A stretch of 64,000 nt of DNA, taken from NCBI GenBank assembly GCA_023159155.1, contig JAJNNX010000001.1, positions 992,001-1,056,000 of the forward strand. Reading direction: 5' to 3'. The DNA is from Ustulina deusta. Lineage: Eukaryota > Ascomycota > Sordariomycetes > Xylariales > Xylariaceae. The notes below the pieces were generated by a model. It was not told where the DNA came from and did not search any database. It worked only from the letters and a program-made list of their open reading frames with translations. The translations under genes were made by a program, and so were the position numbers. Positions 33,034 to 44,695 of this stretch are shown here, one piece after another; position 1 is the first letter of the stretch, and every line of letters begins with the position of its first letter.

Positions 33034-35721
33034 GGTGATGTTAAGTGTAAGGTAGAGTAGGGGTGTTATGCATATCAGACGATGTAGAACGCCTGTCGTC
33101 GGAGAATGGACTGGGAACAGGAGTATTTATGCCCGAAGTGATGGCGAGAATAGACGGCTGGGCAACCAAATCAAACCAGAGACCCCGATGGCCTGATATA
33201 GACCAGAGATCCGGCACTTAGGGCAAGTCTCGTGAGGAGCAAGTGTCCTATCCCACAGAACCGGTTCGTACAAATAAACACCCAGGGTGTTAATAGCGTA
33301 CCGCAGCATAACAACTACCCCAACTCGGGGGTACGAGGACGTAGAGTGACATCAATAGAATGGCCTACGGTTCTCGCGGGTCACGACTAAAGTGGTCTTA
33401 ATCTGGCTAGAGAACTGGGCGGGTCAGAGACAACGACAAAAGTTTTCTAGTCTACCTAGGATAGCGCGTGCCCGCTGGGGAAGAAAGAATGTGTCTCTGA
33501 CGGCGAACGTGTGGCAGAGACTCACCACAATACCAATGCCTCGTTTAGCTCAGTGGCGGGTTATCCGGGTCCAAGCCAAGTTGATTGGTACTTGGGACGG
33601 CGCAAGGGGTTCACCCTGTTGATAGACTGTTTCAATAGCAGAAGCAGAGAGGTCAATGGTCTAGGGGCTAGACATTCAGCTAACGAGAAACTGCATATCG
33701 GACAGTAGGTGAAATATGACAACTTCAGCACCTGTCACGTCACTGTTGCTTTAGCCCCATGCATGAGCTTCCATCCTATCAAGCATTGTATCGAGGGCGG
33801 CATCAGAGGAGCCTGGAAGTATCTACTAACTTCGATCCTAGCTATCCAAAGAAGACCGTACTATTGCACTGTGCCCCGCCATAACCAGTAGGATCCTATG
33901 TTGACATGTTCCTCGTCAGTTTTCAAGCGTAACCAGCTTGCCGGTACACAAACGCCGCTGTCATTGGCTGCCGATATCCGGGATTAACAGCTAAAGAGGG
34001 GCTGTGCTATGCAAGGTGGTGATGGTCTGATGGAGGAGGAGGAAGAGGAGGAGGACCTAGCAGTACACGCCTGCGTACCACAGACTGTGGGAGGGAAGTG
34101 TCAAGAAGGCAGAGAATGGCCATCTGAGTAGACTGGTAGGTTTTGCTTTCTCAAAAAAAGTAGTGATAGCCCGCGCCGTCTGTCTGCCAACCGCCCCATT
34201 CAAATAGGTGGCTCATCCGAAAATGCCACAACCGAGCGTTTCTGCGTATGTGAACCAACAGACCAAGTATCCCGGACTACCAAGTCGTGGGGGAGCGTGG
34301 TGGTCCAGACTGTCTTCGGCCCGGACATATGCTGTCGGCCATCGGCTCAGAAAATTCAATGCGGAAAAATACATGTCGAGGCTGCAAACAGTATGTGGCT
34401 AAGCCAGCCCGACTCTAACCAGTGTAACCAAGTGGAGGCATGTTGACGTCTGTATGTCTGTGTCACAAGCCACCAAATGTGATTGATGTATGGGATTCGA
34501 GCCAAGCGAGGATTCACCACTGCAGAAAAAACACCATGCGTCTCTTACCCGAAGAGACCTGAATTAAGTAGCGTAGCGCTCGTGTAGTTCTTCTGCCTCA
34601 AAGTAGAGGTGCCAATACATGTCATCTACTTGGTAAGCACTCATAAGCCTTGGTTTCTGATGGCTGACGGTGCCCAGTACTACCCGGCCGTTATTTCTGC
34701 AGCATGAATGACCATCACATCCACGTTTTCGTGATTTGACGTCCTGGCAGTTGCTGTACCACTTCGGGTCAATCCTCCGTCGAGTATCTATGTGTTAGGT
34801 TTGGGATGAATTTCGAAAGCGATCGTATCTGCGGGTCTCGAGTTTACATCCCTGGTTAGCACCAAGGTAGATCGCGCTCCTTTAGCGGTACTCTCATGTC
34901 AAGTTGCTTTTCTTTGCCCTTGACGGCTTCAACAGCGTAGATTACGTATAAGTAATGAATCCGGAAAATCTGGTCACCGAAACTTGAGCCCCAAATACCA
35001 CCCTATTGAAGCCTACATTATCAAGTCGATCGGATGCAGGGTTCTCCAGATTCGGTTGCGCCCTGGCGTTGCCACAAGGTGTCCATCGGCTTTCGCCCCC
35101 CTTTTGTCGTTGGAGAAGGAGCTGTGACGCATTCGATCGAGTGTAAGTTGTAGGATAGCCCCTGTTAGGAAAAATCGTTGACATAACAGTGAAACATAGA
35201 TTCAGTGCAAGCTCTTTGGAGCACCCAACCATTTTTGTAGACTGCACCAGCACTGGCACACACTGCTTTGCGTCCTTTGAAACTTGCGAGTTGATCGATA
35301 GCGATGACTATGACCGTAGACGTGTTGTCACGGTATGAAAATGTGTGTTTGTCAAGTCGATATGCCAGAGACTTTGTGCAGCATCAAGTATGGGCGCTTT
35401 GGTGGAGAAGACTGGATCAGTCAATGCACGCGAGTATGTATGTCTGGTTCTATGGGGAAATTGAGGTCAATATGCGCCTTACAGACAAGTCCGTTCCGCA
35501 TGAGGACGCACAGTTCACAAACTGATATATACAGGAGCTGCTTCAGAAGGGGTAGATCGTGCATGATGCACCATGTCTTTCCACAGCATCTCAGTGCTAC
35601 CACTGCCAATAAAACTCTCGATCGTCACAGTTGAGGCTAACTAGAGTGACGCAGACTAAAGTAGCTGTTGTGCAGTAGCCGGATAGTAACCAGATGATAC
35701 TATTGCAGATTTTCTCAGGGA
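33034..35721. other. intergenic, no gene seen
   Basis: 2.7 kb of mixed composition between two minus-strand genes. Frames are short and without recognisable domains. It includes the promoter of the 31.7-33.0 kb gene on its left and the TFC7 terminator on its right. Confidence 0.5.
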
Positions 35722-36926
35722 TTAAAGCTTAGAAATACTAGCGTCGTTAGGACTGTCCCCGCCCTTCTTCACAGCATTGCTGGGGTGCGATTCTAGTGTC
35801 GATGGTGGCAAGCCTTCCTGGCCAACTTCGGCAAATGATTCGTCTCCCGAGAATTTCCTACGTTGCCGTTAGTCTGAATTATACAGCTGGAAGAAGCAAT
35901 TTCAAATGTAGGGGAGAGACCTACCACCCTCGCTCCTCGCCACCGTAAAGAAAGCTACAGTCCGAGTTGACCTTGCATGCCCAGTGGCTGGATAAACCGA
36001 AGCTGCGTCTCTGGTATGCATCTTTGAATTTAGGTCTACTAGGGGCCCGAGAATCCAATGCAGGACTGCAACTTTGATCGACCCCTTGCCGTTGATACTT
36101 GCTTAGCCCACATGTAAAGGCTCTAAAATCCTCCACAGTTGCATCATCCGGTACCGTTGCGGTGAGTACACGTCCAAGAGCAACCACAACTGCTGCATGC
36201 GTGGAAATCAAGACTGATTTCTTGCCCTCTTTATCACACCGTGTAACAATGGCCTCTATACAGGAAGCAACGCGTTCGTATAGCTGTGGTATCGACTCCC
36301 CACGCCGCGGGGGTGCAGGCAAGGAAACATAGTCCGCATCAAGATCGGCAAACAAGGCATTCAACTCATCCAGGGGTGCGGATGTAGGATGTTCGAAATG
36401 TGCTTGCCCGTACCATTCGCTCAGCCCCGACTCCACGCGTATGCTCGAACGAGAATGCGGCACGTCATCGTCGGCGGCTAATCCCTTGTTTTGTCTGGAG
36501 TTGCGTCGTGATATAAAGGGCGATATCGTCTGTAGGCACCTGTAGTAAGGGCTAGAGTACACCTGATCTATTGGCGGATTGAGGCCAAGCAAATGCCCAG
36601 CTAGCTCGTCGGCCTGGTCAACACCATGGGACGTGAGCGCTGGATCTGTTGGCAGGCCCGTCGGCGACCGAAGATGCGCAGTGTAGGTGCCGGTAACGGG
36701 GTCAACACTCCATGATGACCTAAACTAGTAGAAGAATTCAGCCTTTGTTTCAGCTCAAGATTGGGTGGCGATGGCCATCAAGGATCTCAATAAGGGAGCG
36801 AGGCGAAAACCCCTCAAGGGCGCCTCGACGGTTTCTCGATCCAAAACCAGCCCCCACCGAGCCTTCACTGTGGTGATGTGAAACCCTTACCCCATGGCGG
36901 ACTACATATATGACCTCTAGGGACAT
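35722..36926 (-). CDS. TFC7: TFIIIC subunit Tfc7 (tau55), histidine-phosphatase fold
   Basis: Three minus-strand exons (36926-36891, 36724-35925, 35857-35722), 323 aa. The tiny first exon encodes MSLEVIYVVRHG with the phosphatase RHG motif (10-12), and exon 2 continues FRSSWSVDPVTGTYT. Then come LTSHGVDQADELAGHL, VYSSPYYRCLQT, GLSEWYG and STHAAVVVALG (second catalytic-type His). The tail pattern TCGLSKYQR followed by YGGEERGWKFSGDESF matches the Tfc7 arrangement in yeast rather than glycolytic phosphoglycerate mutase. Tfc7 is part of the tauA lobe of TFIIIC, which recruits RNA polymerase III at tRNA and 5S genes. The RHG and second His are retained, so a vestigial or real phosphatase activity cannot be excluded. 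Confidence 0.88.
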
Positions 36927-37566
36927 TTCAGCTGATGTGACCTATTTACACGTGGATAATTGTTGATGGTATGATATCGCGAGTTTGGATTTATGAAGCC
37001 TTCTGCTTGATGAGAAGCTTAGAACAATCCCTGACTTATTAAAAAAAAAAGTGCGCACAGTGGACATCATGTGTATTCAAAAGTAGTTAGGGTCCATTGC
37101 TAGAAAGAAGCGTATCATCCCAAGTGAAGAAGTGAGGTTCATAGTCTACATTTTGATCATGTTGCACGAAGGACGGCGAAGCAATGTAGTAAGCCGAGGA
37201 GGCACGTCCCGTGGATACCAAGCCAGCTGACAACTCCGAGTACCCATCCTGTTGAAGTGTCCAGTCACGTGGCTGCCAGCGTTACCTATATGACCGATTA
37301 AGTAGGTACCTAATGCAAACTGGAGAAGAACCAGGCTAAGACAGTGCGAAAATGCATTAACTTAGTTTTTAATACCTACTCTTCAAGTCCTGTCAAGCGT
37401 GCAGGTACACCTCTAGTGTACTGTAGGTACGTACCTGCTCGCATCATCCGAGTCACCTTTACACGATCACTTATACACCTACATATGATTCAGCGCGATC
37501 GCCAGTAGACAGTTTCACTCTTAACCCCCACCCATTATCAATGCTGCATACTCCGACTGTATAAAA

Positions 37567-37917
37567 CTAGTGCGTTGCGGTAATATCTACCTTTGCAGGC
37601 CTCATTGACACCGCATGCTCCAAGCAAGGCACTTTTTCGTTATTGCCTGTGGCTTCACTTTCTTTTTCCTTCATCATGTATGTTTTAGTTGCAGTTGGCG
37701 GCATTGTTGTTATTATTCGCTGTTTGTCCTGCGTGGTGTCGCTTATTCTATTATAGAGCAGAGTTAGGTAGTGAACCCTTACATTAGTATTGCAAGTGGT
37801 GGCATTGGCATTATTCCCGTTGCGGTTATTGCCGTTACCATTGTTGCCATTGTTGTTAGCGACGGCATTCCCATCGCCATTATCTAATGTTGTCAGCCGC
37901 AGGCTAGGGATGGGCAA
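37567..37917 (-). CDS. low-confidence asparagine-rich ORF
   Basis: A 116-codon minus-strand frame with an imperfect Asn/Gly repeat (NNNGNNGNGNNRNGNN) encoded by AAC/AAT/GGC triplets. The only long-frame initiator is not convincing. Inside it, GTAAGG... CTAACT...ATAG (about 37743-37782) looks like a short intron. Splicing it would give a second Asn run (NNNNNAANCN) and an earlier stop. No domain is recognised. It may be a real small gene with an unseen first exon, or a trinucleotide repeat in non-coding DNA. Confidence 0.2.
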   Translation of the reverse strand: MPIPSLRLTTLDNGDGNAVANNNGNNGNGNNRNGNNANATTCNTNVRVHYLTLLYNRISDTTQDKQRIITTMPPTATKTYMMKEKESEATGNNEKVPCLEHAVSMRPAKVDITATH

Positions 37918-40257
37918 GGCTCAGGGATTCTCTCACTAGCTTGCTGGCCAATGCGGTGGCCGAGGTAGCGAGAACGAGAATGTGCCAGAATTTCGTGATT
38001 GCGATGTATTGTGAATATGTTTTGAAGAAGAAAGATTGCTTAGACACATGCAACTAGGCACGATGGTGAAATGTGGGAAACCAGCTACGTATTCGAAGAA
38101 GTATAAGGAGAGAAAAGAGAGAAGGAGAGGCGCTTAATGTGTAAGTGATGCTGGGATGAGATGAGAAGAACTTGGTCTAAAAGAAATATGAATCGAACGC
38201 TTTATAGACCGAGCCCAGCGACAGCAATTAGAACGCGATGTCATTTTCAAGCGCTTGTGTTCGTCTAGGGCAGGCCACAAAACATCGCCATGTCACATCA
38301 CAGGTCGTGTTCAAGGTCGACCTGGTTCGTCGCGCTGGTCTCCATAACCACTTCCAGTGATAGCAGGGCAAGCTGCGGCGTTTCAGTAGATCCGAGGCAA
38401 GGTGGATCGCCCATATTGAAACCTGGGGTCGGCAGTTTCAAGGCTTGAGCTGACCAGGTCCAGTGAGGGGTCGCATATACCACGTCCGCCAAATAGTCTT
38501 TTATGACAGAGGTAAGGAGTACCTACACTAAAAAACTTCACGAGTTTTTACTATGTAGCGTAAATTCGATACGTCTATTTGCATTGGTTTGTGGCAAGGA
38601 AAACGCCCATCCAACAGCCCTGGGATTTGTTCCCCTAAGCGCAAGGAGGGGCACTGCTAAATCCCGGGATCTCTAGGGTAAGAAAGCTTCACCTAGACAG
38701 GTATCTACCTAAATAGACGAGTCTAAGAGCCATTGTTGTCGTTTTACTACGAACTAGAGGATTTTCCTTTTTTTCCTCTCCAGTAATTTATTAGGAAAAG
38801 GGCTACGTCAATAGCATCATAGTTTGGAGAGAACTTCAAGGCTATACGTCCCATCCTCATGATGCGCTAGCTACACGTGGTTCCCATCAGGGATATCGCA
38901 TACACCCTACATACTACGGTAATACTGGTACTCCTATGAAGACCACAAGATTGCTTGTATGATCGTCGAACCCACCAAGTTTTTTATGTAAGAGGGAATA
39001 CCCACCGAAGTAGAACGTTACCTCAGTCAATCGGGGCCAATGTTAGGTTGAAACATATACTTCTCACTACCTTGGGACTAGCAAAATGTAGCTATCATGG
39101 AAGTTTAACTAGGAGTCTGTGGTAGTAGAAGAATTGACTGAGCGGACCCGTCTCAAATATTTATATACTGTCAAGTGCTGTAAAGGTAATGAATCAATCT
39201 CGCCTATAGCTTTATGTAAGTGCCGCCGCACATACCTTTTGAAATCGACTATGTCATGCTGTATACAAGCAAAGGCCAAAGAACCTTTTGCAGGCTTAAA
39301 CATGTTGAAGTCAGACAATTCTGAGGCATGTCGCCATATCAAGACATTCGGTTTTTCTTCTTCTAAACATGTTACAGTGTTGGGATGGGTTACAAACAGT
39401 AATTTTACGTAGCTAGAGCTCGACCATACAAACTTGGTTATCCTGAACCTCTTGGGTTTTCAACTTGAAGTGTGAGGACTCATTAACAGGTGTCGATTGT
39501 TTCCCCTGCAGAAAGGTCTGATGGCTCAAGCTCGCCGTTTTTGTGGAGGATCGGACACCACAGATCTAAGACAATTCAACCTTGTATTTGCGTCAGGAGG
39601 GTGATCATCCTTTGGTCTGTCGTTGCCTGCCGCTCGCCATGTTCCGGCCAGGCCAAAATCCGGAGCCAAAATCTACGACACCATAACCGATTAGTAATTT
39701 AACCCTATGCTATTCCGTCCGTATACAGTCCTTCTCGCCTTCCTCTATATCAAGACGTCGTGGTAGTAAAACAATGCCTGAGGAGAAATATGCACTTGGG
39801 GCTTCGCTTTTGATTAAAACAACCGCAAGTACCAAAAACGATTCGATAGGCACTTAGGTACCTAGCTTCTGAATGCCGTCGGCCTCTCATAATTTCAACT
39901 GTCTTGGACCCTGAGATTCTACACTGTACTGTCCAACTAAACACAAGCTTGAGGGTCTAGAGTTGTTAATGTGAGACAGAGCTTACTGAAAAGAGTGAAG
40001 CGCGCGGTGAGACATGAGAGAGTACTGGGGAACAGCCACCTTGACAAGACAGACCGAAAGATCGCCCGAAAATCAAAAGGTTGAGAAATCTAAGAGTGTT
40101 GATGAAAGGTCCAATATAGACCCCAGGGTGTCAACGCAATGTTTGCAAAAAAATATTTTTCAACAATCATACTGGTTATCTCGAAGAGAGAAGATGATAC
40201 TTACCTCGTTTGGTCCCGTGGAAGCTACATAAGTTTGACTTCAGGATGCAATGCCCT

Positions 40258-40275
40258 TTTTTTTTTTTTTTTTTG
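40258..40275. repeat. poly-T homopolymer
   Basis: About 18 consecutive T residues read directly in intergenic DNA. On the minus strand this is a poly-A run, possibly a retroposed tail, which is speculative. Confidence 0.8.
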
Positions 40276-40911
40276 GAAAAGACTAGCGATTCAATGCGTT
40301 TAATATTATCGAAGCTCCTCAATGATACATATAGAGTATACCTATACACTACTTAAATGAGTATTCTCGGCGGCTATTTTTTAAATACTTAGATATAGAG
40401 TAAGGCAGAATATCTAGGTAGTAAACTAATGTAAACCTATCTCCCTGCATGAGGTGGAAGTAGATAGGTTGTTATACTATTGTCAAATCGGTTATAACGA
40501 ATTACCTGTCATATATCAAACAGTAATTACTGAATAAACATAGACATATAATCCAATGTGAGATGTGTCTGTACTAGGGTTACTAAACTAATCTGTTCGT
40601 ATTACTGGTTTGTTGTCAGTCAGAAGAGGGCAGACATGCCCTTGAAATCACGTATACCTTGTTGCACTTACATGCACCTATAAGTTGCCAATTTAGGAAA
40701 GAAAGCACGGACCATACCCCTCTAGTGCGTCACTAGTGGATTTACTAGTACGTACCTAAGGTACTTCCCCAACTGTACTATCCACGCAGAGATACGGTAG
40801 TTATCTGAAATTTTTACACGAAACTTTTTGGGAGAGAGACGACACCCGCCAGCCCAGCCCCATATTGTATAGTAGGCAGTCAACCACATTCGCTAGACAC
40901 CTGCCCGTCCA

Positions 40912-42819
40912 ATGTCTGTGTCCATCTGTGGCACTCGTTTTGAATCTGCAATGATGAGTGCACTTGCTTCAAGACCTATCTGCCCATCTTGTTTATTCAT
41001 GGTAACGACACGAGCGCTGCCCCAAAGCGCACGCCAACCATGGACCACCCAGCGATTTTTCTCCGGACGGGCCAAGACGAGTCCCTCGCGGATGGTGCTC
41101 TCAGATCGTGTCGCACGCGCTCCAAGACGAGACACGGATAGTCGGGATAGCAGAAGACCCCGTCGGCGATCAGAGGGCCCTTTTGGCGGCATGAACCAGA
41201 CTTTTGCGCGAGTACGAGACGACTCACCCGGACAGCCTTCCCGCAACACCTACCGCAACACCTACCGCAACACCCACCGAGGCGAGAGGGATCAGAGGGA
41301 CAGAGGCAAGACGGACGGCCGGCGAATAAAGGCCATGAAAATGCAGGGCTCTCTCGCCTCCGTACCGTACGGGCAGAGAACACGGACAAAGGCGAGCATC
41401 ACCGAACTGGAGTCTTTTTATCAGTTCGACCTCCTGCCCACACTCCAACCGGCTATCTCGAACGATGCGCTGAAAGGCCTAGTGGATATCAAGCCCACGC
41501 CTATCCAGCGGTTGGCAATACCAGTATTGTTAGGCCAGGACATATTCCGCCGCAGATCGAGGACCGATGCCCCCTCATCTGGAAGACAGGAGTTCCTCCT
41601 GGCGGCCGAAACTGGCTCGGGGAAGACCCTTGCCTACCTGCTACCTGCGGTCGATGCGATGAAAAGAGCAGAGGCTGCTGACCCTGACATCATTGCCTAC
41701 CGTGAGGCTTTTGAAAAGCTAGTGGCGGCTATGAAAGAGCCTGGATATCGAGGACCTCGGGGATTCGAGCCTCATCCTACTACGGCGCGCCCTAGAGTGG
41801 TCGTTCTTGTTCCTACGGCTGAGCTAGTTGATCAAATTGGGGCCGTCGCAAAGTCCCTCTCACATGAGGGCAAATTTAAGGTCTCCATGTTCTCGGCCAA
41901 CGTGTCTGCCAAAGTAATACAGAGCGCCATGTACTCACCCAGAGGTATTGATCTTATTGTTACCACGCCGCATCTGCTCGCATCTATGACCGATTCGGAC
42001 CCGAACATTCTATCCCGAGTGAGCCATCTAGTCATTGACGAGGCGGACTCGCTCTTCGACCGCAGCTTTTCACCAGTGACAACGTCCATTCTAGATCGCG
42101 CATTGCCCTCCGTCCAGCAGCTTATTCTCTGCTCCGCCACCATTCCCAAGCGGCTAGACAATTATCTTGCGAAGGAATTTCCGAACATGAGTCGGATCAC
42201 AACACCAAATCTGCATGCAATTCCTCGCCGTGTACAGCTTGGTGTTATCGATGTGTCGAAAGACCTGTATCGCAACAACAAAAGCCTAGCTTGCGCCGAC
42301 GCCATCTGGTCTATCAGCAAGGATGCCGCTCAGCACGAAGGACCTGTGCCTGGCGAGATCGACGTCAAGCGTATCATGGTATTTGTCAACGAGAGGGAGA
42401 AGACTCAAGAGGTCGCCGAATACCTCGTTTCCAAAGGCATCGATGCCGTAGCACTCCATCGTGACACCGAAGAGCAGCGCCAGTCCGACATGCTTGCATC
42501 GTTTACGTCAGCTGAGCCCATGACGGCCAAAATTTCTGATCCTTCACAGCCGGTCGCCGGACGGAGCAGAAGGTCACTGCCAAATACCAAAGTTATCGTA
42601 GCTACTGATCTTGCTTCCCGAGGCATCGATACGCTAGCTGTTCGGCACGTCATCTTGTACGATGTACCGCACACGACCATTGACTTCATCCACCGTTTGG
42701 GCCGCGCTGGACGCATGGGCAGACGAGGACGAGGCATTGTATTAGTAGGCAAGGATGACCGGCGCGATATCGTCGCTGAGGTTAGGGAGAGCATGTATAT
42801 GGGCCAGGCGTTGATCTAA
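40912..42819 (+). CDS. MRH4: mitochondrial DEAD-box RNA helicase Mrh4
   Basis: Intronless, 635 aa. The N-terminal 140 residues are Arg/Ser-rich (RPICPSCLF, RFFSGRAKTSPSRM) and fit a mitochondrial targeting region. The first ATG at 40912 is used, and an ATG pair at 40951 is an alternative. Helicase motifs in order: KPTPIQRLAIP (Q motif), AETGSGKT (I, about 232), PTAELVDQ (Ia), TTPHLLASM (Ib), DEAD in VIDEADSLFD (II, about 376), SAT in LCSATIP (III), ATDLASRGID (V) and HRLGRAGR (VI, about 590). Mrh4 assists late assembly of the large mitoribosomal subunit. A 12-nt repeat at 41242-41279 inserts RNTY/RNTH units into the linker. Confidence 0.93.
   Translation: MSVSICGTRFESAMMSALASRPICPSCLFMVTTRALPQSARQPWTTQRFFSGRAKTSPSRMVLSDRVARAPRRDTDSRDSRRPRRRSEGPFGGMNQTFARVRDDSPGQPSRNTYRNTYRNTHRGERDQRDRGKTDGRRIKAMKMQGSLASVPYGQRTRTKASITELESFYQFDLLPTLQPAISNDALKGLVDIKPTPIQRLAIPVLLGQDIFRRRSRTDAPSSGRQEFLLAAETGSGKTLAYLLPAVDAMKRAEAADPDIIAYREAFEKLVAAMKEPGYRGPRGFEPHPTTARPRVVVLVPTAELVDQIGAVAKSLSHEGKFKVSMFSANVSAKVIQSAMYSPRGIDLIVTTPHLLASMTDSDPNILSRVSHLVIDEADSLFDRSFSPVTTSILDRALPSVQQLILCSATIPKRLDNYLAKEFPNMSRITTPNLHAIPRRVQLGVIDVSKDLYRNNKSLACADAIWSISKDAAQHEGPVPGEIDVKRIMVFVNEREKTQEVAEYLVSKGIDAVALHRDTEEQRQSDMLASFTSAEPMTAKISDPSQPVAGRSRRSLPNTKVIVATDLASRGIDTLAVRHVILYDVPHTTIDFIHRLGRAGRMGRRGRGIVLVGKDDRRDIVAEVRESMYMGQALI
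41242..41279 (+). repeat. 12-nt in-frame tandem repeat inside MRH4
   Basis: Three near-perfect copies of CGCAACACCTAC encode RNTYRNTYRNTH. Being a multiple of three, copy changes would keep the frame. It lies in the disordered N-terminal linker, outside helicase motifs. Confidence 0.85.
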
Positions 42820-43168
42820 TGTCCATGCACCTAATAATTTGTAGTTCGAGTTTCATTCTCTCCCCTACTCGAAAGATAGAACTTTGTATATCTTTGTACA
42901 TTACCTAACCCCTAAGACTGTATATTTACCTATGGGCTTCAAGGAGCCCCAAATACACTGATCGGTAATGATGCTCTCTCCTACTATGAAGCTCCTGGGC
43001 TTGCTTCTATGAACCTTGATCCCGCATCTCCAAATGACACATGTCATCGTTGTTCGTACTCCAAATTTTAGCCTGAGTACACTGACGCCGCAAGTATACA
43101 CCGGTCGCTGCCTCATCTATACCAACTAAATAACATTTTATGCTTATGCTGGTCTAATCCTTAGCCCT
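42820..43168. other. short intergenic between convergent genes
   Basis: About 350 bp holding the 3' ends of MRH4 (+) and the membrane-protein gene (-). No feature recognised. Confidence 0.55.
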
Positions 43169-43834
43169 CTATAGCTCCACGTCCTTCATACCAACCGGAG
43201 GAGGAGAGCCGGCAACAATATTCGCGAGTACCAGAAACAGCCCGAGTATCCTCCAAAGGTCCAAAAGAGCGGTCACCCGCACACATAGACCCTGGGCTAC
43301 GATATAACAGAGCGTCGGTACCCAGGATGTCTGATGGTGAAGGACCAAGACATACGTCGCAAGTAGACTGGCAAGATGCGGCACCCAGAGGTTGCCGACC
43401 CAAGCTGGCGAGGTCTGAAACCTGTCCAGCGCCACGACCGCAAGACCCTGGGCGAAAAATAGCGCGAAGATGTACAGTATGCTGTAGAGACTGGGCCCAT
43501 TGGTCCTCCCGGCAGGCTTCGGCCCAGGCACCCTGAGCCCGATCTTCGTAGCCTGCGGGTCGATGATGGAGAGCCTCGACTGTCGTACAAACCGACACAA
43601 TCGATCGAAATGCTCCGTGCTCAACAGCGGACGGCGGTCGGCGTCGTGGCCTCCTCCCATCCACCCCTGTATGTCGTGTGCGAGGTGTCTGAGCGAGGAC
43701 TCGAGGGGCGGCAGGGCGACCTTGGCAACGAGATCGCTGGGACACGCGTTCATGGTTCTGCGCACTGTCGAAAGGGCTGTCTCACATTCCCTAAGGAGCC
43801 CCTCCAGCTCGTCTTCTGTTGGTTCTTCATACAT
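43169..43834 (-). CDS. unrecognised multi-pass membrane protein
   Basis: 221 aa from the ATG at 43834 (MYEEPTEDELEGLL). The frame extends upstream only through a non-ATG codon. The N-terminal half is soluble and helical (ECETALSTVRRTMNAC, PPLESSLRHLAHDIQGW, EHFDRLCRFVRQSRL). The C-terminal half has three to four hydrophobic segments (SLYSILYIFALFFAQGL, LWVPHLASLLATYVLV, WVPTLCYIVAQGLCV, ILGLFLVLANIVAG), then a short tail MKDVEL. The layout is a cytosolic helical domain on a membrane anchor. I cannot name the family. High G/C third positions and absence of stops support a real gene. No intron signals were needed. Confidence 0.68.
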   Translation of the reverse strand: MYEEPTEDELEGLLRECETALSTVRRTMNACPSDLVAKVALPPLESSLRHLAHDIQGWMGGGHDADRRPLLSTEHFDRLCRFVRQSRLSIIDPQATKIGLRVPGPKPAGRTNGPSLYSILYIFALFFAQGLAVVALDRFQTSPAWVGNLWVPHLASLLATYVLVLHHQTSWVPTLCYIVAQGLCVRVTALLDLWRILGLFLVLANIVAGSPPPVGMKDVEL

Positions 43835-44674
43835 TGTCCGCGGTTTCAATTTCCCCCTCCCCTTCTCTCTCGTCGAGCTCGCGGCTTCTAGATAGACTGT
43901 TGGACTTGGTCCCCCATTGTCCTTTACTGGGTGGATGTGGATTAACAAGGGCTTCTTTGTTGTGCCGGCCTAGATCCTTGTGCTTTGTCTTCTTTCCATG
44001 TCTACGGTACTATTTCTACGGTGTACACTACATATACTCTATAATGCTAGATCTTCAGGAGCCGCGAAGGAGACATACAGCACCTATACCTACTCTAGCA
44101 CAAAACATCGCTTGTAATCGTAATTTGATAGCATACAATGTTACAGTACGCGGGGAAGACCAGCCCGCTATTATGATCTATCATATCCAATTATCGAAGG
44201 TCGGGCGAGTAAGTAGATTATCGAGCACTGAAGAACCTGTACTGTGACCAATGGTTGGGAGGAGGAATACCCTCCACAACAGGTGAAAACACCGAGTCTA
44301 GAGAATAGGGGGAAGGGCGCCAGGTTACTTAGGTATGCAAGGGGTTCGATAGTCGATACTATCTATATACGCCCCTAGGCGTCGACAACACACGCTACAA
44401 ATACCGGCTGTAGACATTGCACCAGCGGTGGAGCATCTCGATATGATATGTGATATATCAACACGTCGACTACACACGCATTGGCGATTACGGGCATCTG
44501 CAAGGCATACTACCTAACTAGCCTGACGTCTGCGAGTAGCACATCGTTAAGGTGAGTCAACTCGTTGGTCTCGGCGTCACACTACACCGCTTGGTGTAAC
44601 TTGATAGCTGAAAGTTCCTTGTCCGTGGCGAAGCCCCGCGACCTCGTCATTCGATACCAATACGATCCCTCCCT

Positions 44675-44695
44675 CCCCCCCCCCCCCCCCCCCCC
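44675..44695. repeat. poly-C homopolymer (C21)
   Basis: Twenty-one consecutive C residues, read directly. Length may be affected by sequencing error. Confidence 0.8.

Larger units (their letters stand above)
36927..40911. other. large intergenic region between divergent genes
   Basis: 4 kb between TFC7 (-) and MRH4 (+). It holds an asparagine-rich minus-strand frame near 37.6-37.9 kb, a short G/C-biased minus frame near 38.3-38.5 kb, a poly-T run at about 40258-40275, TAGGTACC-type words (37296-37440, 40740-40765) and AT-rich DNA around 40.3-40.6 kb. No confident gene. Confidence 0.5.

Noticed and set aside
33541..33580. TTTAGCTCAGTGGCGGG followed by GGGTCCAAGCC, resembling Pol III A and B boxes
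   Set aside because: The boxes are about 20 nt apart, too close for a tRNA, and no cloverleaf can be drawn.
38298..38492. Short G/C-biased minus-strand frame (reads TPHWTWSAQALKLP...)
   Set aside because: No ATG, no recognisable family and no adjoining exon. Could be a relic but cannot be supported.
40194..40206. ATACTTACCTC, similar to the U1 snRNA 5' end
   Set aside because: Similarity stops after about 10 nt and no U1 stem-loops follow.
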